Below, piece after piece: positions 42,755 to 52,014 of a stretch of DNA of 64,000 bases. The notes under the pieces are model-generated. The model was not told the DNA's origin. It searched no databases and worked only from the letters and a program-made list of their open reading frames with translations. The first letter of the stretch is position 1. Every line of letters starts with the position of its first letter. The DNA comes from Epsilonproteobacteria bacterium UBA4036 (GTDB lineage Bacteria; Campylobacterota; Campylobacteria; Campylobacterales; Arcobacteraceae), in contig DGAG01000018.1 of assembly GCA_002382325.1 (NCBI GenBank), positions 10,325-74,324 on the forward strand, read 5' to 3'. The translations under genes were made by a program, and so were the position numbers.

Positions 42755-44320
42755 ATGAATAAAATCACCAAATCAAAATTAAATGAACTATTAAACTTAC
42801 GGCATAAGGATAACCCTTATGCCAAACTTTCAACCCTTCCAAGCCCAGAGAGTTTTAAAGACATTCATCGTGCAACCCAAAGAGTAAAAGAAGCCATTTT
42901 AAGTAATGAAAAGATTACCATTGTAGGAGATTATGATGTCGATGGTGTTATTTCTACTACAATTATGATTGACTTTTTTAACACCATTGGCTATGCCGTT
43001 GAGTATATTATTCCCAACCGATTTGAGCACGGATATGGGCTATCTCCTAAAATCACTGAACTCATTGACGAGGGATTAGTGATTACTGTAGATAATGGCA
43101 TTAGTGCCGTTGAAGCTTCAAAGATTTTACACCAAAAAGGGATTGATTTAATCATCACAGACCATCATACCATTCCCAAAGAGTTGCCTGTGGCTTTGGC
43201 AATTATTAATCCCAAACAATCTGAGTGTACCTTTGAATTTAAAGAGATTTGTGGAGCGCAAGTGGCATGGTATTTTTGTGCTGCCATTAAAAATGAAATG
43301 AATCTCAACGTTGATATGTCAAGCTTTTTAGATATTTTAAGTATTGCCATTATTGCGGATATTATGCCCATGACCAGCCTTAATTACACAATGGTCAAAC
43401 ATGGGTTAAAAAAGATTAAAACCAGTAAACGCCCTGCTTTGATGGCACTTAATGAATTGATGCAAAAATCAAATTTCACTTCCGATGACATTGGATTTTT
43501 TATTGCCCCTAAAATCAACAGCGCCGGACGCATGGAAGATGCCTCAACCGCCTTAGCTTTTTTACTGGCAAAAACAAAAGAAGAAGCCAATCAAGCTCTT
43601 GAACTGTTAAATGAACTCAATAACTATCGAAAAATCTTACAAGAAGAGATCAGTCAAAAAGCCATCAATGAAATTAAACACGACGACCACGCCATTATTG
43701 TTTGGGGAGAGGATTGGCATGAGGGTGTTATTGGAATTGTGGCTTCAAAGCTTTCCAATAAATTTAAAAAGCCTGCTTTTATCTTTTCTGTTACCCATGA
43801 TGTTGCCAAAGGCAGCGCGCGAGCCAATGGAGAGATTAATTTACACTCCATTATTTCACAAGCCAGTGATTTACTTTTAGGGTTTGGTGGACATAAAAAT
43901 GCTGCAGGATTATCGTTAAAAAAAGAGAATTTAGAAGAGTTTAAGACCACAATTAACCATGCCATTAGTCAATGTCAAGAAGCATTGCATATTGAACCTC
44001 ATACCTTAGGTGAATTAGATGTTGACAGTGTTGATTTAGAATTTATTGATATTATTGAACAATATGAACCATATGGACTGGATAATTTAAAACCCATTTT
44101 TAAAGTTTCAAACGCTCAAGTTGTCAACTCCATGCTTTTTGGAAAAGAGAAAAATCACTTAAAGCTGATCCTTAACTCCAGTGGTTTTATCTTTGAAGCC
44201 ATTAAGTTTAATACTCGCACAACGGTGATAAAAGAGGAGATTGATATTATTGTTTCTTTAAATAAGAATGAATTCAGAGGAGATGTAAAAGCACAATTTT
44301 TAGTGCATCAGATTTTATAA
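42755..44320 (+). CDS. recJ: Single-stranded-DNA-specific exonuclease RecJ
   Basis: RecJ is a 5'-3' exonuclease of the DHH family, active in recombination and mismatch repair. The 521-residue protein carries VGDYDVDGVISTTIM, IITDHHTIP (the DHH motif), INSAGRMEDASTAL and the DHHA1 motif GFGGHKNAAGLSL. Length is at the short end of the family. It follows pyrG closely. Confidence 0.95.
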   Translation: MNKITKSKLNELLNLRHKDNPYAKLSTLPSPESFKDIHRATQRVKEAILSNEKITIVGDYDVDGVISTTIMIDFFNTIGYAVEYIIPNRFEHGYGLSPKITELIDEGLVITVDNGISAVEASKILHQKGIDLIITDHHTIPKELPVALAIINPKQSECTFEFKEICGAQVAWYFCAAIKNEMNLNVDMSSFLDILSIAIIADIMPMTSLNYTMVKHGLKKIKTSKRPALMALNELMQKSNFTSDDIGFFIAPKINSAGRMEDASTALAFLLAKTKEEANQALELLNELNNYRKILQEEISQKAINEIKHDDHAIIVWGEDWHEGVIGIVASKLSNKFKKPAFIFSVTHDVAKGSARANGEINLHSIISQASDLLLGFGGHKNAAGLSLKKENLEEFKTTINHAISQCQEALHIEPHTLGELDVDSVDLEFIDIIEQYEPYGLDNLKPIFKVSNAQVVNSMLFGKEKNHLKLILNSSGFIFEAIKFNTRTTVIKEEIDIIVSLNKNEFRGDVKAQFLVHQIL

Positions 44321-44321
44321 A

Positions 44322-44343
44322 CTATAACACCATGGGTGTATAG
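44322..44343. terminator. Hairpin between convergent recJ and flgO-like genes
   Basis: CTATAACACC and GGTGTATAG pair with one bulged A over a short ATG loop. There is no T-run, so it is only a possible terminator. Confidence 0.3.
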
Positions 44344-44903
44344 ATATTGTGTTTTTTAGGTACTTGCTCAAGTTTTTCAATTTCTGATGTCATAAAAGTT
44401 GATTCACTGGCACTTCCTAAAATATGTCCCGTATAAATATCAATCAATTTAATAAAAATACGCAAACGTTTATCCGTAATAGAATATGTACCGACAACGG
44501 CAAATCGCTCTTTATAAATATTAGGGTCAATTTCACTGTGTTCTCGGCTTAATATATTAAACCCATGTTTACCCAGTTTAAAATTTTGTCCCAATTCCAC
44601 TTCTCGTATGATAATATTTTGATTGGATAACACATCTTTTAATGTTTCAGAGAGTAAAAAACCCAGTTTTGAGTGGTTTTGAAGTTGATCAATATTGACA
44701 AAATCTGAGACCAAAATCACTTCATCTTGTTCAATATTCATTTTAAGTTTTTTATACGATGACTCTACCATTGACGCAAGAAGTCGTTCAAAGTTACTTG
44801 AACCATCGATATTCATATAGACACAACCACTGAAAAAAGTGGCTAAAAAAAGTGAAGATATAAGTAGCTTTATTTTTTTTAGCCCACTGTGCTTAAATTT
44901 CAT
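44322..44903 (-). CDS. FlgO-domain lipoprotein
   Basis: A 193-residue lipoprotein with signal peptide and lipobox (SSLFLATFFSGCVYM) and a FlgO-like domain. The domain starts with FERLLASMVESSYKKL and shows VILVSDFVNIDQLQNHSKLGFLLSETLKDVLS and RFAVVGTYSITDKRLRIFIKL. FlgO in Vibrio is an outer-membrane protein needed for flagellar stability; no flagellar gene is nearby here, so the role is open. It forms an operon with a second, unlipidated paralogue upstream. Confidence 0.75.
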   Translation of the reverse strand: MKFKHSGLKKIKLLISSLFLATFFSGCVYMNIDGSSNFERLLASMVESSYKKLKMNIEQDEVILVSDFVNIDQLQNHSKLGFLLSETLKDVLSNQNIIIREVELGQNFKLGKHGFNILSREHSEIDPNIYKERFAVVGTYSITDKRLRIFIKLIDIYTGHILGSASESTFMTSEIEKLEQVPKKHNIYTPMVL

Positions 44904-44910
44904 AGCTTAG

Positions 44911-45669
44911 TTATTCTTTAACTATTTTAATACTTCTTGGCGGTTGACAATCTTTAAAAATCACACAATCATCTCGTAAATTGTGTGCAAATGTTGCTCG
45001 TGAAGTTGAAATAATTTGTCCTGAAATATTGTCAATCACTCGTGCATTTAACATAATATTTTTGTATTGTCTTGAGTACGTTCCCACAACCACATAGGTG
45101 TTTTCAATTGTATCTTTTAACTTATTGGTATCTCGTGTGATAAAATACTCACCTTGTTCATTGATAGAAACACCCACTTGTCCTCGAAATTCAATCACAT
45201 TAAACCCTCGGTTTGAGAGTTCATTGATTAAGCTTTCACTCAATACTCGTCCAAACTCTGACGTTTTTTTCAAGTTATCCAGTCGTACAAATGTAGTAAT
45301 TAATACGGGCTTTGTGGTGTGCATTTTTTTATTTTGCATCATTTGTGTTGCTAAGCTGGCAATGGTACTTTCAAGTGTCTCTTGCGTAGTAACTATTTTT
45401 TGAACATTTGCCGCAACATCCAATCGTTGTTTTGCTGCTTCGAGTTTATGAGCATCACTTTGAGCAACAGGATCTTGTGTTGGATCAGTTTTTACGGGTT
45501 GTAAAACCTCTTGTTGTGGTTCAAGATTATGGACAACCATAGGCTGTTCTTGAACTTTTTTTGGCTGGTCTAGCACTGGTACTTCTTTCGTTTGTAACTG
45601 CTGTGCATTTAAAGATAACAGACCCGTTGCCAGTAAAAACAAGCAAGAGTTTTTCATTAATTTAAGCAT
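44911..45669 (-). CDS. Secreted FlgO-domain protein
   Basis: A 252-residue protein with a signal peptide (LKLMKNSCLFLLATGLLSLNAQQ), a Pro/Gln-rich linker of about 60 residues and a C-terminal FlgO-like domain. The domain shows PVLITTFVRLDNLKKTSEFGRVLSESLINELSNRGF and YVVVGTYSRQYKNIMLNARVID. It lacks a lipobox. The shared architecture with the downstream lipoprotein suggests a gene duplication and a common periplasmic complex. Confidence 0.75.
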   Translation of the reverse strand: MLKLMKNSCLFLLATGLLSLNAQQLQTKEVPVLDQPKKVQEQPMVVHNLEPQQEVLQPVKTDPTQDPVAQSDAHKLEAAKQRLDVAANVQKIVTTQETLESTIASLATQMMQNKKMHTTKPVLITTFVRLDNLKKTSEFGRVLSESLINELSNRGFNVIEFRGQVGVSINEQGEYFITRDTNKLKDTIENTYVVVGTYSRQYKNIMLNARVIDNISGQIISTSRATFAHNLRDDCVIFKDCQPPRSIKIVKE

Positions 45670-45716
45670 CTAATTCCCCTTATACAATATGGTATTCGAT
45701 TTTATTTAATGTTTGC

Positions 45717-46751
45717 TTATAAACTCTTGAAAAGATTTGCTGTAATGACCTTATAGTGAGCTTTTAACTCTTCATTGCCTAAAGCAGATACCACTTTTCC
45801 GGTGTCGCACATTTCTCTTATAACAGGTTCAAGAGGAATATCCCCTAAAAAGGGAATATTATATTTTTTACACAACTCTTTTCCTGCACCATTTCCAAAA
45901 ATATCATAACGCTTTTTCGTATCAGGTGCAACAAAATAACTCATATTTTCAACCAATCCCCCAATAGGCACACCAATATCTTTAAACATCATAATTGCTC
46001 GACTTACATCATCTAAAGCCACTTGTTGGGGGGTTGTCACTAAAACAGCTGCACAAAGGGGTAGCTCTTGTGCCATGGTTAATTGCACATCACCTGTGCC
46101 AGGGGGCATATCAATAACTAAAAAATCCAATTCACCCCAATCGACATCTTCCAAAAATTGAATCAAGGCAGAAACCGCAACCGAACTTCGCCACACTAAA
46201 GGGGTGTCTTCTTTTGGGGTTGTAAGAGCAACGGACATAATTTTGATTCCAAAATTTTCACTGGGAACAATTTTATTGTTATCATTCCATCGCATTTTCT
46301 CTTTTTCTACGCCCAAAAGTCGGGGGATATTAGGACCATAAATATCCGCATCCAATAGCCCTACTTTATAGCCCTCTTGAGCCAAACACACGGATAAATT
46401 TGCACTGACGGTACTTTTTCCCACTCCCCCTTTTCCTGAGGTTACGGCGATCACTTTTTTTGCATATTTTGCTCGGTTATTAGGAGTTGCTGTACTTCCA
46501 TAGTTCATCGATTTTCGCGCAACAGCTTGCTTTTTTAAGACATCTATTGTTTCAAAATGCTCTTTCAAAGAAGAGTTTTCAATGGCTTGACTGGTTTGCT
46601 CAAACATGGCATCATCGTGAATACTTAAGACAATTTCCAAATGCTTATTGTCTGTTTTTATACTCTCAACAAGTTTTAACTCAACAATATTTCGATTGAG
46701 TCTGGGATAATTTATCTGCTCTAAAAAAGCGTTAATCTCATTTTCATTCAT
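45717..46751 (-). CDS. Mrp/ApbC-type P-loop ATPase (Fe-S carrier family)
   Basis: A 344-residue member of the Mrp/NBP35 family, which loads iron-sulfur clusters onto target proteins. The deviant Walker A is VTSGKGGVGKSTVSANL; other motifs are GLLDADIYGPNIPRLLG, DFLVIDMPPGTGDVQLT and an N-terminal DUF59-like segment. The position of the usual CxxC after ENMSYF reads VAPDTKKRYDIFG, with no cysteine pair. This Cys-less version is known in other Mrp proteins too. It overlaps the upstream gene by eight bases. Confidence 0.9.
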   Translation of the reverse strand: MNENEINAFLEQINYPRLNRNIVELKLVESIKTDNKHLEIVLSIHDDAMFEQTSQAIENSSLKEHFETIDVLKKQAVARKSMNYGSTATPNNRAKYAKKVIAVTSGKGGVGKSTVSANLSVCLAQEGYKVGLLDADIYGPNIPRLLGVEKEKMRWNDNNKIVPSENFGIKIMSVALTTPKEDTPLVWRSSVAVSALIQFLEDVDWGELDFLVIDMPPGTGDVQLTMAQELPLCAAVLVTTPQQVALDDVSRAIMMFKDIGVPIGGLVENMSYFVAPDTKKRYDIFGNGAGKELCKKYNIPFLGDIPLEPVIREMCDTGKVVSALGNEELKAHYKVITANLFKSL

Positions 46752-47112
46752 ACGGGTTTACTCGGCTTTGTTGTTGTAACAGTTTAATCATGGTGTTGGC
46801 TTTTTGTATCCACAACGCTGAGACTTCGTGAATATTGGGATATTGTTGTGTCAGTGCTTTATATTGAGCTATTCTGTCATACAATAAAACCATAAGCTTT
46901 TGAGTTAATTGTGTCATTTTGTTCTCTTTTTCACAATGCAAAAAAAGATTTTTTAAAATCAATTCTCTGTTTTTACTGGGAAATTCAAAGTCAAGTGCTT
47001 TAGCCATTTCAAGCATATCCGATGACGTAATATATACGCCTGAGAAAAAGAGAGTCAACAGCTGATTGATACTGTTTTGATGCTTTGAAACTTCTTCGTG
47101 TTTTCTTTTCAT
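46744..47112 (-). CDS. Small helical protein of unknown function in the mrp operon
   Basis: A 122-residue, mostly helical, soluble protein without a motif I recognise (NQLLTLFFSGVYITSSDMLEMAKALDFEFP). It is the middle gene of an LRV-protein / unknown / mrp operon and overlaps mrp by eight bases. Its job may be linked to Fe-S cluster handling by Mrp, but that is inferred from neighbourhood only. Confidence 0.65.
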   Translation of the reverse strand: MKRKHEEVSKHQNSINQLLTLFFSGVYITSSDMLEMAKALDFEFPSKNRELILKNLFLHCEKENKMTQLTQKLMVLLYDRIAQYKALTQQYPNIHEVSALWIQKANTMIKLLQQQSRVNPYE

Positions 47113-47128
47113 TTTCTTTCCTAATGGG

Positions 47129-47692
47129 TCATTTCTTTGCTAAATTTTTTTGTGCGGCAATACGAACATTTTCTTCTTTATCCAAAGACAACTCTTCTAA
47201 AATTTCTTTTGAAGCAGCCATATTGTCTGCAACTCTTAAACGTACCATTTTATCATTATCTTTGCATAAAATTTTTAATAACTTCACTGAAGTATTAATA
47301 TTGCCTGATAAGCCATCACGTACAATTTTTTCATCGTTAAAGAATTTATCTAAAATAGGTGTGGGCGTGTTGTTATTTGATGCCACTAAAGCTCTGACTA
47401 AATTGATTTTATCCAAAGCCAATGTTTCAAGAACATAAATAGGTGTATGAGGATTTTTAGCCACGGCCCAACGTGCTTCCATTGAGTTTGAAGTCGCTAA
47501 TTGTTCCAACAAATAAATCATCGTATCGCTTTTTTCTAACTCTTTATCATAAACCGATGTTCGCAAACTCAAATTCATTGCCACCATGGATTCAATTTCT
47601 TGATTGCCTTGGTTTTTTTCATAAATATTTTGAACTTCATAAATATCCAATGTTTTATCTTTCAAAATGTCTATTATCTCTTGAGTTGTCAT
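47129..47692 (-). CDS. LRV/HEAT-type repeat protein
   Basis: A 187-residue protein built of short helical repeats of the leucine-rich variant type, with recurring signatures RWAVAKNPHTPIYVLETLALD, VRALVASNNNTPTPIL and VRLRVADNMAASKEILEELS. The first ~65 residues do not match the repeat. Some LRV proteins of nitrogen fixers carry an N-terminal [4Fe-4S] cluster, but only one cysteine is seen here, so no cluster is expected. First gene of the mrp operon. Confidence 0.75.
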   Translation of the reverse strand: MTTQEIIDILKDKTLDIYEVQNIYEKNQGNQEIESMVAMNLSLRTSVYDKELEKSDTMIYLLEQLATSNSMEARWAVAKNPHTPIYVLETLALDKINLVRALVASNNNTPTPILDKFFNDEKIVRDGLSGNINTSVKLLKILCKDNDKMVRLRVADNMAASKEILEELSLDKEENVRIAAQKNLAKK

Positions 47693-47845
47693 TTAATTCC
47701 TTTAAAAATTATCAAAAGGATACTATCACATTATTTTTAAATTTTGACTAAATCTTTAAATATAATTTGAACTTATATTTTTTATAAGAATCCGTATTGA
47801 TGGGAATTAACTAAATCTCTTTACACTGATTTTACATTTTCAAGT

Positions 47846-47851
47846 TATAAT
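47846..47851 (+). promoter_or_regulatory. Probable -10 element of the molybdoenzyme operon
   Basis: TATAAT (context CAAGTTATAATAATTGC) lies 65 bases before the rhodanese start in a 223-base divergent gap. The gap shows no clear FNR-type palindrome. A GGAG site precedes the rhodanese ATG. Confidence 0.45.
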
Positions 47852-47915
47852 AATTGCTTATATTAATTTCATCCCAAGATTGATATAAATACTAAATATT
47901 TAAGTAGGAGTAGCA

Positions 47916-49028
47916 ATGAAAAAAGCTATTAAATTGGTCTTATTTTTACTCTTTTTTGCAACAACTGCGTTGATTGCCAACGACACGTATGGTTCAAGCA
48001 GTTACACAAAAAGTATGAAAGAGCATTTGATCAGTGCCAAAGATGCCGTGAAGCTATTGGGCAAAAAAGAGGTGGTATTCGTTAGTGGAGATTCTCACGA
48101 TACCTATGAAGCCATTGGACATATTGTAGGTTCAGTTGAGATGTATGCTCATCACTTACACCATTCAGATATAACCGGAAGAATGGAGTGCGCCCCTTTA
48201 TTTATGTGTCCGCAAGAAGCTCAAGAGTATATCGGGTCTAAAGGGATTTCAAATAACACTTTGGTCATTGCTTATGATAACTTTAGAGGACCCAATGCCA
48301 CAGGTGTTTGGGCATTTTTCAAAAGTTTTGGACACGACAAGGTCAAAATACTTAACGGTGGGATGGATGCCATGAAAGCCGTCGACCCCAACCAACAACT
48401 TGTTGATACGTATAAAGATCGAATTAAAACCTTAAAAAAACTCTCTAAAGAACATAAAGAGAATAAAACAAAAGTGGCTCAATACAAACAAGAAGAAGAA
48501 ACACTCAAAAACAAAATGGATGAACTTGAGCCTAAATTGTATATACAAAAAGGCAAAGAGCCTAAACATACCCACGCAACATATACCATTGATATGAAAA
48601 AAATCGACTGGGATTTAATTGTTTCTAAAGACGAGGTGTTAAAAGCCAGTTTGGATTTAACACAAAAAGGAAAAGATTCAAAATATCGAATCATCGATAC
48701 TCGAGCGATGGCTGAGATTATTGGAGAGAATAAATTGGATAACGTTGCTCGTGGGGGGCATATTCCAGGAGCTACCTTTTTAGAGTGGAGTAATATCACT
48801 GATTTTGATAATAAACTCTCTTTTAAGAAATTAGAAGAGTTGCAAAAAGCTTTTGATAAATATGGCATAAAAAAAGATCAAACCATCTATGCATATTGTC
48901 ATGTCGGTGCAGGACGAAGTACTGAAATTGTGGTTGCTTTACGAATGCTTGGCTATAAAAATGCGAAAGTATATACAGGAAGCTGGGATGAATGGGGTAA
49001 TGATATGAATTTACCCATAAACAGATAA
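47916..49028 (+). CDS. Exported tandem-rhodanese sulfurtransferase
   Basis: A 370-residue protein with a signal peptide (KKAIKLVLFLLFFATTALIA) and two rhodanese domains. The N-terminal domain (LISAKDAVKLLGKKEVVFVS) has no active-site Cys: the expected loop reads AYDNFRGPNATGVW. The C-terminal domain has the catalytic loop YCHVGAGRSTE. Between them is an unusual charged coiled-coil insert of about 40 residues (LKKLSKEHKENKTKVAQYKQ...). It is the first gene of the molybdoenzyme operon, 13 bases ahead of the alpha subunit, so it probably handles sulfur for the substrate or the cofactor of that enzyme. Confidence 0.88.
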   Translation: MKKAIKLVLFLLFFATTALIANDTYGSSSYTKSMKEHLISAKDAVKLLGKKEVVFVSGDSHDTYEAIGHIVGSVEMYAHHLHHSDITGRMECAPLFMCPQEAQEYIGSKGISNNTLVIAYDNFRGPNATGVWAFFKSFGHDKVKILNGGMDAMKAVDPNQQLVDTYKDRIKTLKKLSKEHKENKTKVAQYKQEEETLKNKMDELEPKLYIQKGKEPKHTHATYTIDMKKIDWDLIVSKDEVLKASLDLTQKGKDSKYRIIDTRAMAEIIGENKLDNVARGGHIPGATFLEWSNITDFDNKLSFKKLEELQKAFDKYGIKKDQTIYAYCHVGAGRSTEIVVALRMLGYKNAKVYTGSWDEWGNDMNLPINR

Positions 49029-49041
49029 AAAGGGAGAGTAG

Positions 49042-51996
49042 ATGACAAAACCTATTCAAAAAGAGGAGATTTTGCCACAAAATGGGCAAAAAAGAAGAGA
49101 TTTTCTAAAAATATCAAGTGCCACGGCTGCCATGATGGCAGGGCAAGGATATTTGTTTGCTAAAACCGATGTTATGAGTGTAGAAAGTGGAAAAGAGAAC
49201 TACCCCAATACCTCTTATACGGAAAAAATGTATCGAAATGAATTTGGATTTACCTACGGTAAAAAAGAGGAACACGGATTTGCCTATCACTGTGTCAACT
49301 GCCAAGGTAACTGTGCTTGGGAAGTGTGGAGTCACAACGGTGTAGTCACACGTGAGAATCAAAGTGCTCGATACCCAAGTGTCAATGCCAAAATTCCTGA
49401 TTTTAATCCGCGAGGCTGTAATAAAGGAGTTCAACACTCTCAAATTATGTATGAAAAAGATCGAATCCTTTACCCTATGCAACGAGTCGGAGAAAGAGGT
49501 GCAGGTCAATGGAAACGATTATCTTGGGATGAAGCTGCCACACAAGTAGCACAAAAAATTTGGGATACCATGACCGATGAAAACATGGGTCCTGATAAAC
49601 TGCTTATTCAAGCAGGAACCGGTCTTTTAACCGAAGGAAGACGAGGGGCACCCCTTCGATTTTGTACACAATTGGGTGCAAGTCGAATCTATCCTGCTTC
49701 GTATTTAGGAGATATGTTCAGTGGTGCTGCTGTTGCGTATGGTGAAGGGAATGTTGGCTGTACGTATGACTTTTTATATCAAGTCAATACGGCTGTATTT
49801 TGGGGAGCAAACCCAAGTGTTTCAAGAATTCCTGATGCGCATTTTGTTTGGGAAGGAAAATACAATGGAGCAAAAGTGATTGTTATTACGCCTGAGTTTA
49901 ATGCCAGTGCCAAGAGTGCTGATTTGTGGTTGCCCATTAAACCGGGTACGGATAATATTTTAGCCATGGGAGTGATTCATATTATTTTAAATGAAAAACT
50001 CTATAAACCCGAATTTATCAAAACTTACACCGATTTACCTTTTTTAGTTGATGTTGAAACCAAAAAACTGTTACGACTTTCTGATATGCAAGGACATGAT
50101 GAACATGAGTTTATTGCCAAAGGAAAAGTCGATCACAGTGCACAAGAACAATTTTACTGTATGAACAAAAAAACAGGAAAAATTGCCTTAATGCCAGGAA
50201 GTGAAGGCAGCACTATTAAGAGTTTAAAACTTTCAGACTTTGGTATTGACCCAGAACTTGAAGGAGTTTGGGAAGTCGAAGTTCGAGGGAAAAAACGAAA
50301 AGTAACCACAGCATTTGAAATGTTAAAACAAAATGCTGCTTTATTTACTCCGCAATATTGTGCCAAAGAGTGCTTTGTCAATATTTCTCCTGATGTTATT
50401 GTGGAATTAGCCCATGATATCGCTTTACCTAAAGTGGTTGAAATCACTGCAGGATTTAGTTTAAATAAATATTTCAACGGTCTTTTATCGGTTTGGAATT
50501 TAGCATCGGTTTGTGGACTTACTGGAAGAATGGGACCTTATGGAGGATTAAACACCGAAGGAGAATGGAGCTTAAGTGGTATGGGTGAACTCTCTGGTTT
50601 TGCTGGGAAATATCAAGCTCGATTTGGTTCAGGATTTGTGGGTGAGTTTGTTATGGGCAATGGATTGGAAACAGTAGATGAATATTTCAGCGATGAAGAC
50701 ATTAAAAAAGCCCACCAATCCAATGGAAACAACAGTGGAATTGATAAAAAAGAGTACATGCAAATTGTTAAAGAACTGTTAAAAACAGGCGATATGAATA
50801 ACGGTGAAAATGGCGATGGTCATCGACATTGGTCTCCTGAGGTGGCGATTTTAATTGCCGATTCACGATTTAGACGAAACAAAGGCAGCAAATATCGAGA
50901 AGCCTTTTTAAAGAAGATGAAACACGTTACCGTGGTGGATTTTAAAATGAGTGAAACTGCCGTTTGGGCCGATTTACTCTTACCTGCTAAATCACACTAT
51001 GAAGTGTGGGATTTACGAACAAGTCCTGGATATCACCGATACACTAACTTAGCTCAACCTGTTGCCAACTTAAAACCTGTGGGAGAAGCCATGGATGAGT
51101 GGAGTATGTTTACGTTAATTTCTAAAAAACTTGAAGAGCTTGCCAATAAACCAGAAAATATTGCCAAAGCTAAGGTAGCTGACGATGAGCGCTATGCTCG
51201 AGATGGATACCATGATTTAACCATTTTCCACAAAGAGTTTACCAACACCGATGAAGAGAGTGAGATGAACATGGAGCCTTATTTGGGAACAGATAAACAA
51301 GCCGTTGAAGCTGCCCTTGAAAAATGTGAACAATATCAACCTCACACCATCGAAAAAATGTACAAGCAAGGTGGATTTTTACAAATCAATGAAAAAGGGG
51401 GAACCTCTTCAACACTTTATTCCGATCGACCTTACAATACCATGGAACATCATATTTATAAATTTACACCATTTCACACCGTAAGTGGACGACAACAATT
51501 TTACGTGGATGCGCCTATGTTCTTACGATTGGGAGCGCAAACCAATACGGGACTTAAAGGAATTCGACCGGACAATAAAGAGTATCCTTTTACACTTATG
51601 ACGCCACACGCACGTTGGTCAATTCACTCCAACTACAAAACCTCACGAACACTGCAACGATTGCAACGAGGAAAACCGTATGTGGCCATCAATAAAAAAG
51701 TGGCTGAAATTAAAGGCATTAAAGACGGGGATGAGATTCGAGTCTACAACCAATTGGGTGAGTTTTATGCTATGGCAAAAGTCAGTTCTTCTGCACCAAT
51801 GGATTCAATGGTTATGGAACACGGATGGGAGCCTTATCAATACCGAGAATTAAAAGGGCACAATGAGTGTGTACCTACGGCACTTAACTTACTGGAAATG
51901 ACACACGGTTGGGGGCATCTGAATTTTGGTGCATTATGGGATGGTAACCAATATGCGTATGATGGTGCTGTTAATGTTGAAAAAGCAAAAGCGTAA
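49042..51996 (+). CDS. Type II DMSO reductase-family molybdoenzyme, alpha (catalytic) subunit
   Basis: A 984-residue, Tat-exported enzyme (twin-arginine signal GQKRRDFLKISSATAAMMAG). The cluster FS0 motif is YHCVNCQGNCAW with His83, Cys87, Cys91 and the fourth ligand Cys126 in NPRGCNKGVQH. This H-x3-C-x3-C form, rather than an all-Cys motif, is that of the NarG / DdhA / SerA / ClrA / PcrA / EbdA group. The likely Mo ligand is Asp224 in SYLGDMFSG. Later motifs are VFWGANPSVSR, ADLWLPIKPGTD, GGLNTEG and FTLMTPHARWSIHSNY. The substrate (nitrate, chlorate, perchlorate, selenate, dimethyl sulfide, a hydrocarbon or a sulfur compound) cannot be deduced. The gene precedes its beta subunit by 18 bases. 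Confidence 0.92.
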   Translation: MTKPIQKEEILPQNGQKRRDFLKISSATAAMMAGQGYLFAKTDVMSVESGKENYPNTSYTEKMYRNEFGFTYGKKEEHGFAYHCVNCQGNCAWEVWSHNGVVTRENQSARYPSVNAKIPDFNPRGCNKGVQHSQIMYEKDRILYPMQRVGERGAGQWKRLSWDEAATQVAQKIWDTMTDENMGPDKLLIQAGTGLLTEGRRGAPLRFCTQLGASRIYPASYLGDMFSGAAVAYGEGNVGCTYDFLYQVNTAVFWGANPSVSRIPDAHFVWEGKYNGAKVIVITPEFNASAKSADLWLPIKPGTDNILAMGVIHIILNEKLYKPEFIKTYTDLPFLVDVETKKLLRLSDMQGHDEHEFIAKGKVDHSAQEQFYCMNKKTGKIALMPGSEGSTIKSLKLSDFGIDPELEGVWEVEVRGKKRKVTTAFEMLKQNAALFTPQYCAKECFVNISPDVIVELAHDIALPKVVEITAGFSLNKYFNGLLSVWNLASVCGLTGRMGPYGGLNTEGEWSLSGMGELSGFAGKYQARFGSGFVGEFVMGNGLETVDEYFSDEDIKKAHQSNGNNSGIDKKEYMQIVKELLKTGDMNNGENGDGHRHWSPEVAILIADSRFRRNKGSKYREAFLKKMKHVTVVDFKMSETAVWADLLLPAKSHYEVWDLRTSPGYHRYTNLAQPVANLKPVGEAMDEWSMFTLISKKLEELANKPENIAKAKVADDERYARDGYHDLTIFHKEFTNTDEESEMNMEPYLGTDKQAVEAALEKCEQYQPHTIEKMYKQGGFLQINEKGGTSSTLYSDRPYNTMEHHIYKFTPFHTVSGRQQFYVDAPMFLRLGAQTNTGLKGIRPDNKEYPFTLMTPHARWSIHSNYKTSRTLQRLQRGKPYVAINKKVAEIKGIKDGDEIRVYNQLGEFYAMAKVSSSAPMDSMVMEHGWEPYQYRELKGHNECVPTALNLLEMTHGWGHLNFGALWDGNQYAYDGAVNVEKAKA

Positions 51997-52014
51997 TAAA
52001 GGAGAACTGTAACA

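Noticed and set aside
45717..46751. Broken Mrp because of the missing CxxC
   Set aside because: The frame is full length, all nucleotide-binding motifs are intact, and Mrp proteins with APDT in this position are known in other bacteria.
50154..50477. 107-codon minus-strand frame inside the alpha subunit gene
   Set aside because: It is a codon shadow of the conserved plus-strand gene with no start signals of its own.
49042..51996. Assigning the alpha subunit as nitrate, perchlorate, selenate or tetrathionate reductase
   Set aside because: The motifs fix only the type II family. NarI, chlorite dismutase or other substrate-specific neighbours are missing, so a named enzyme would be a guess.
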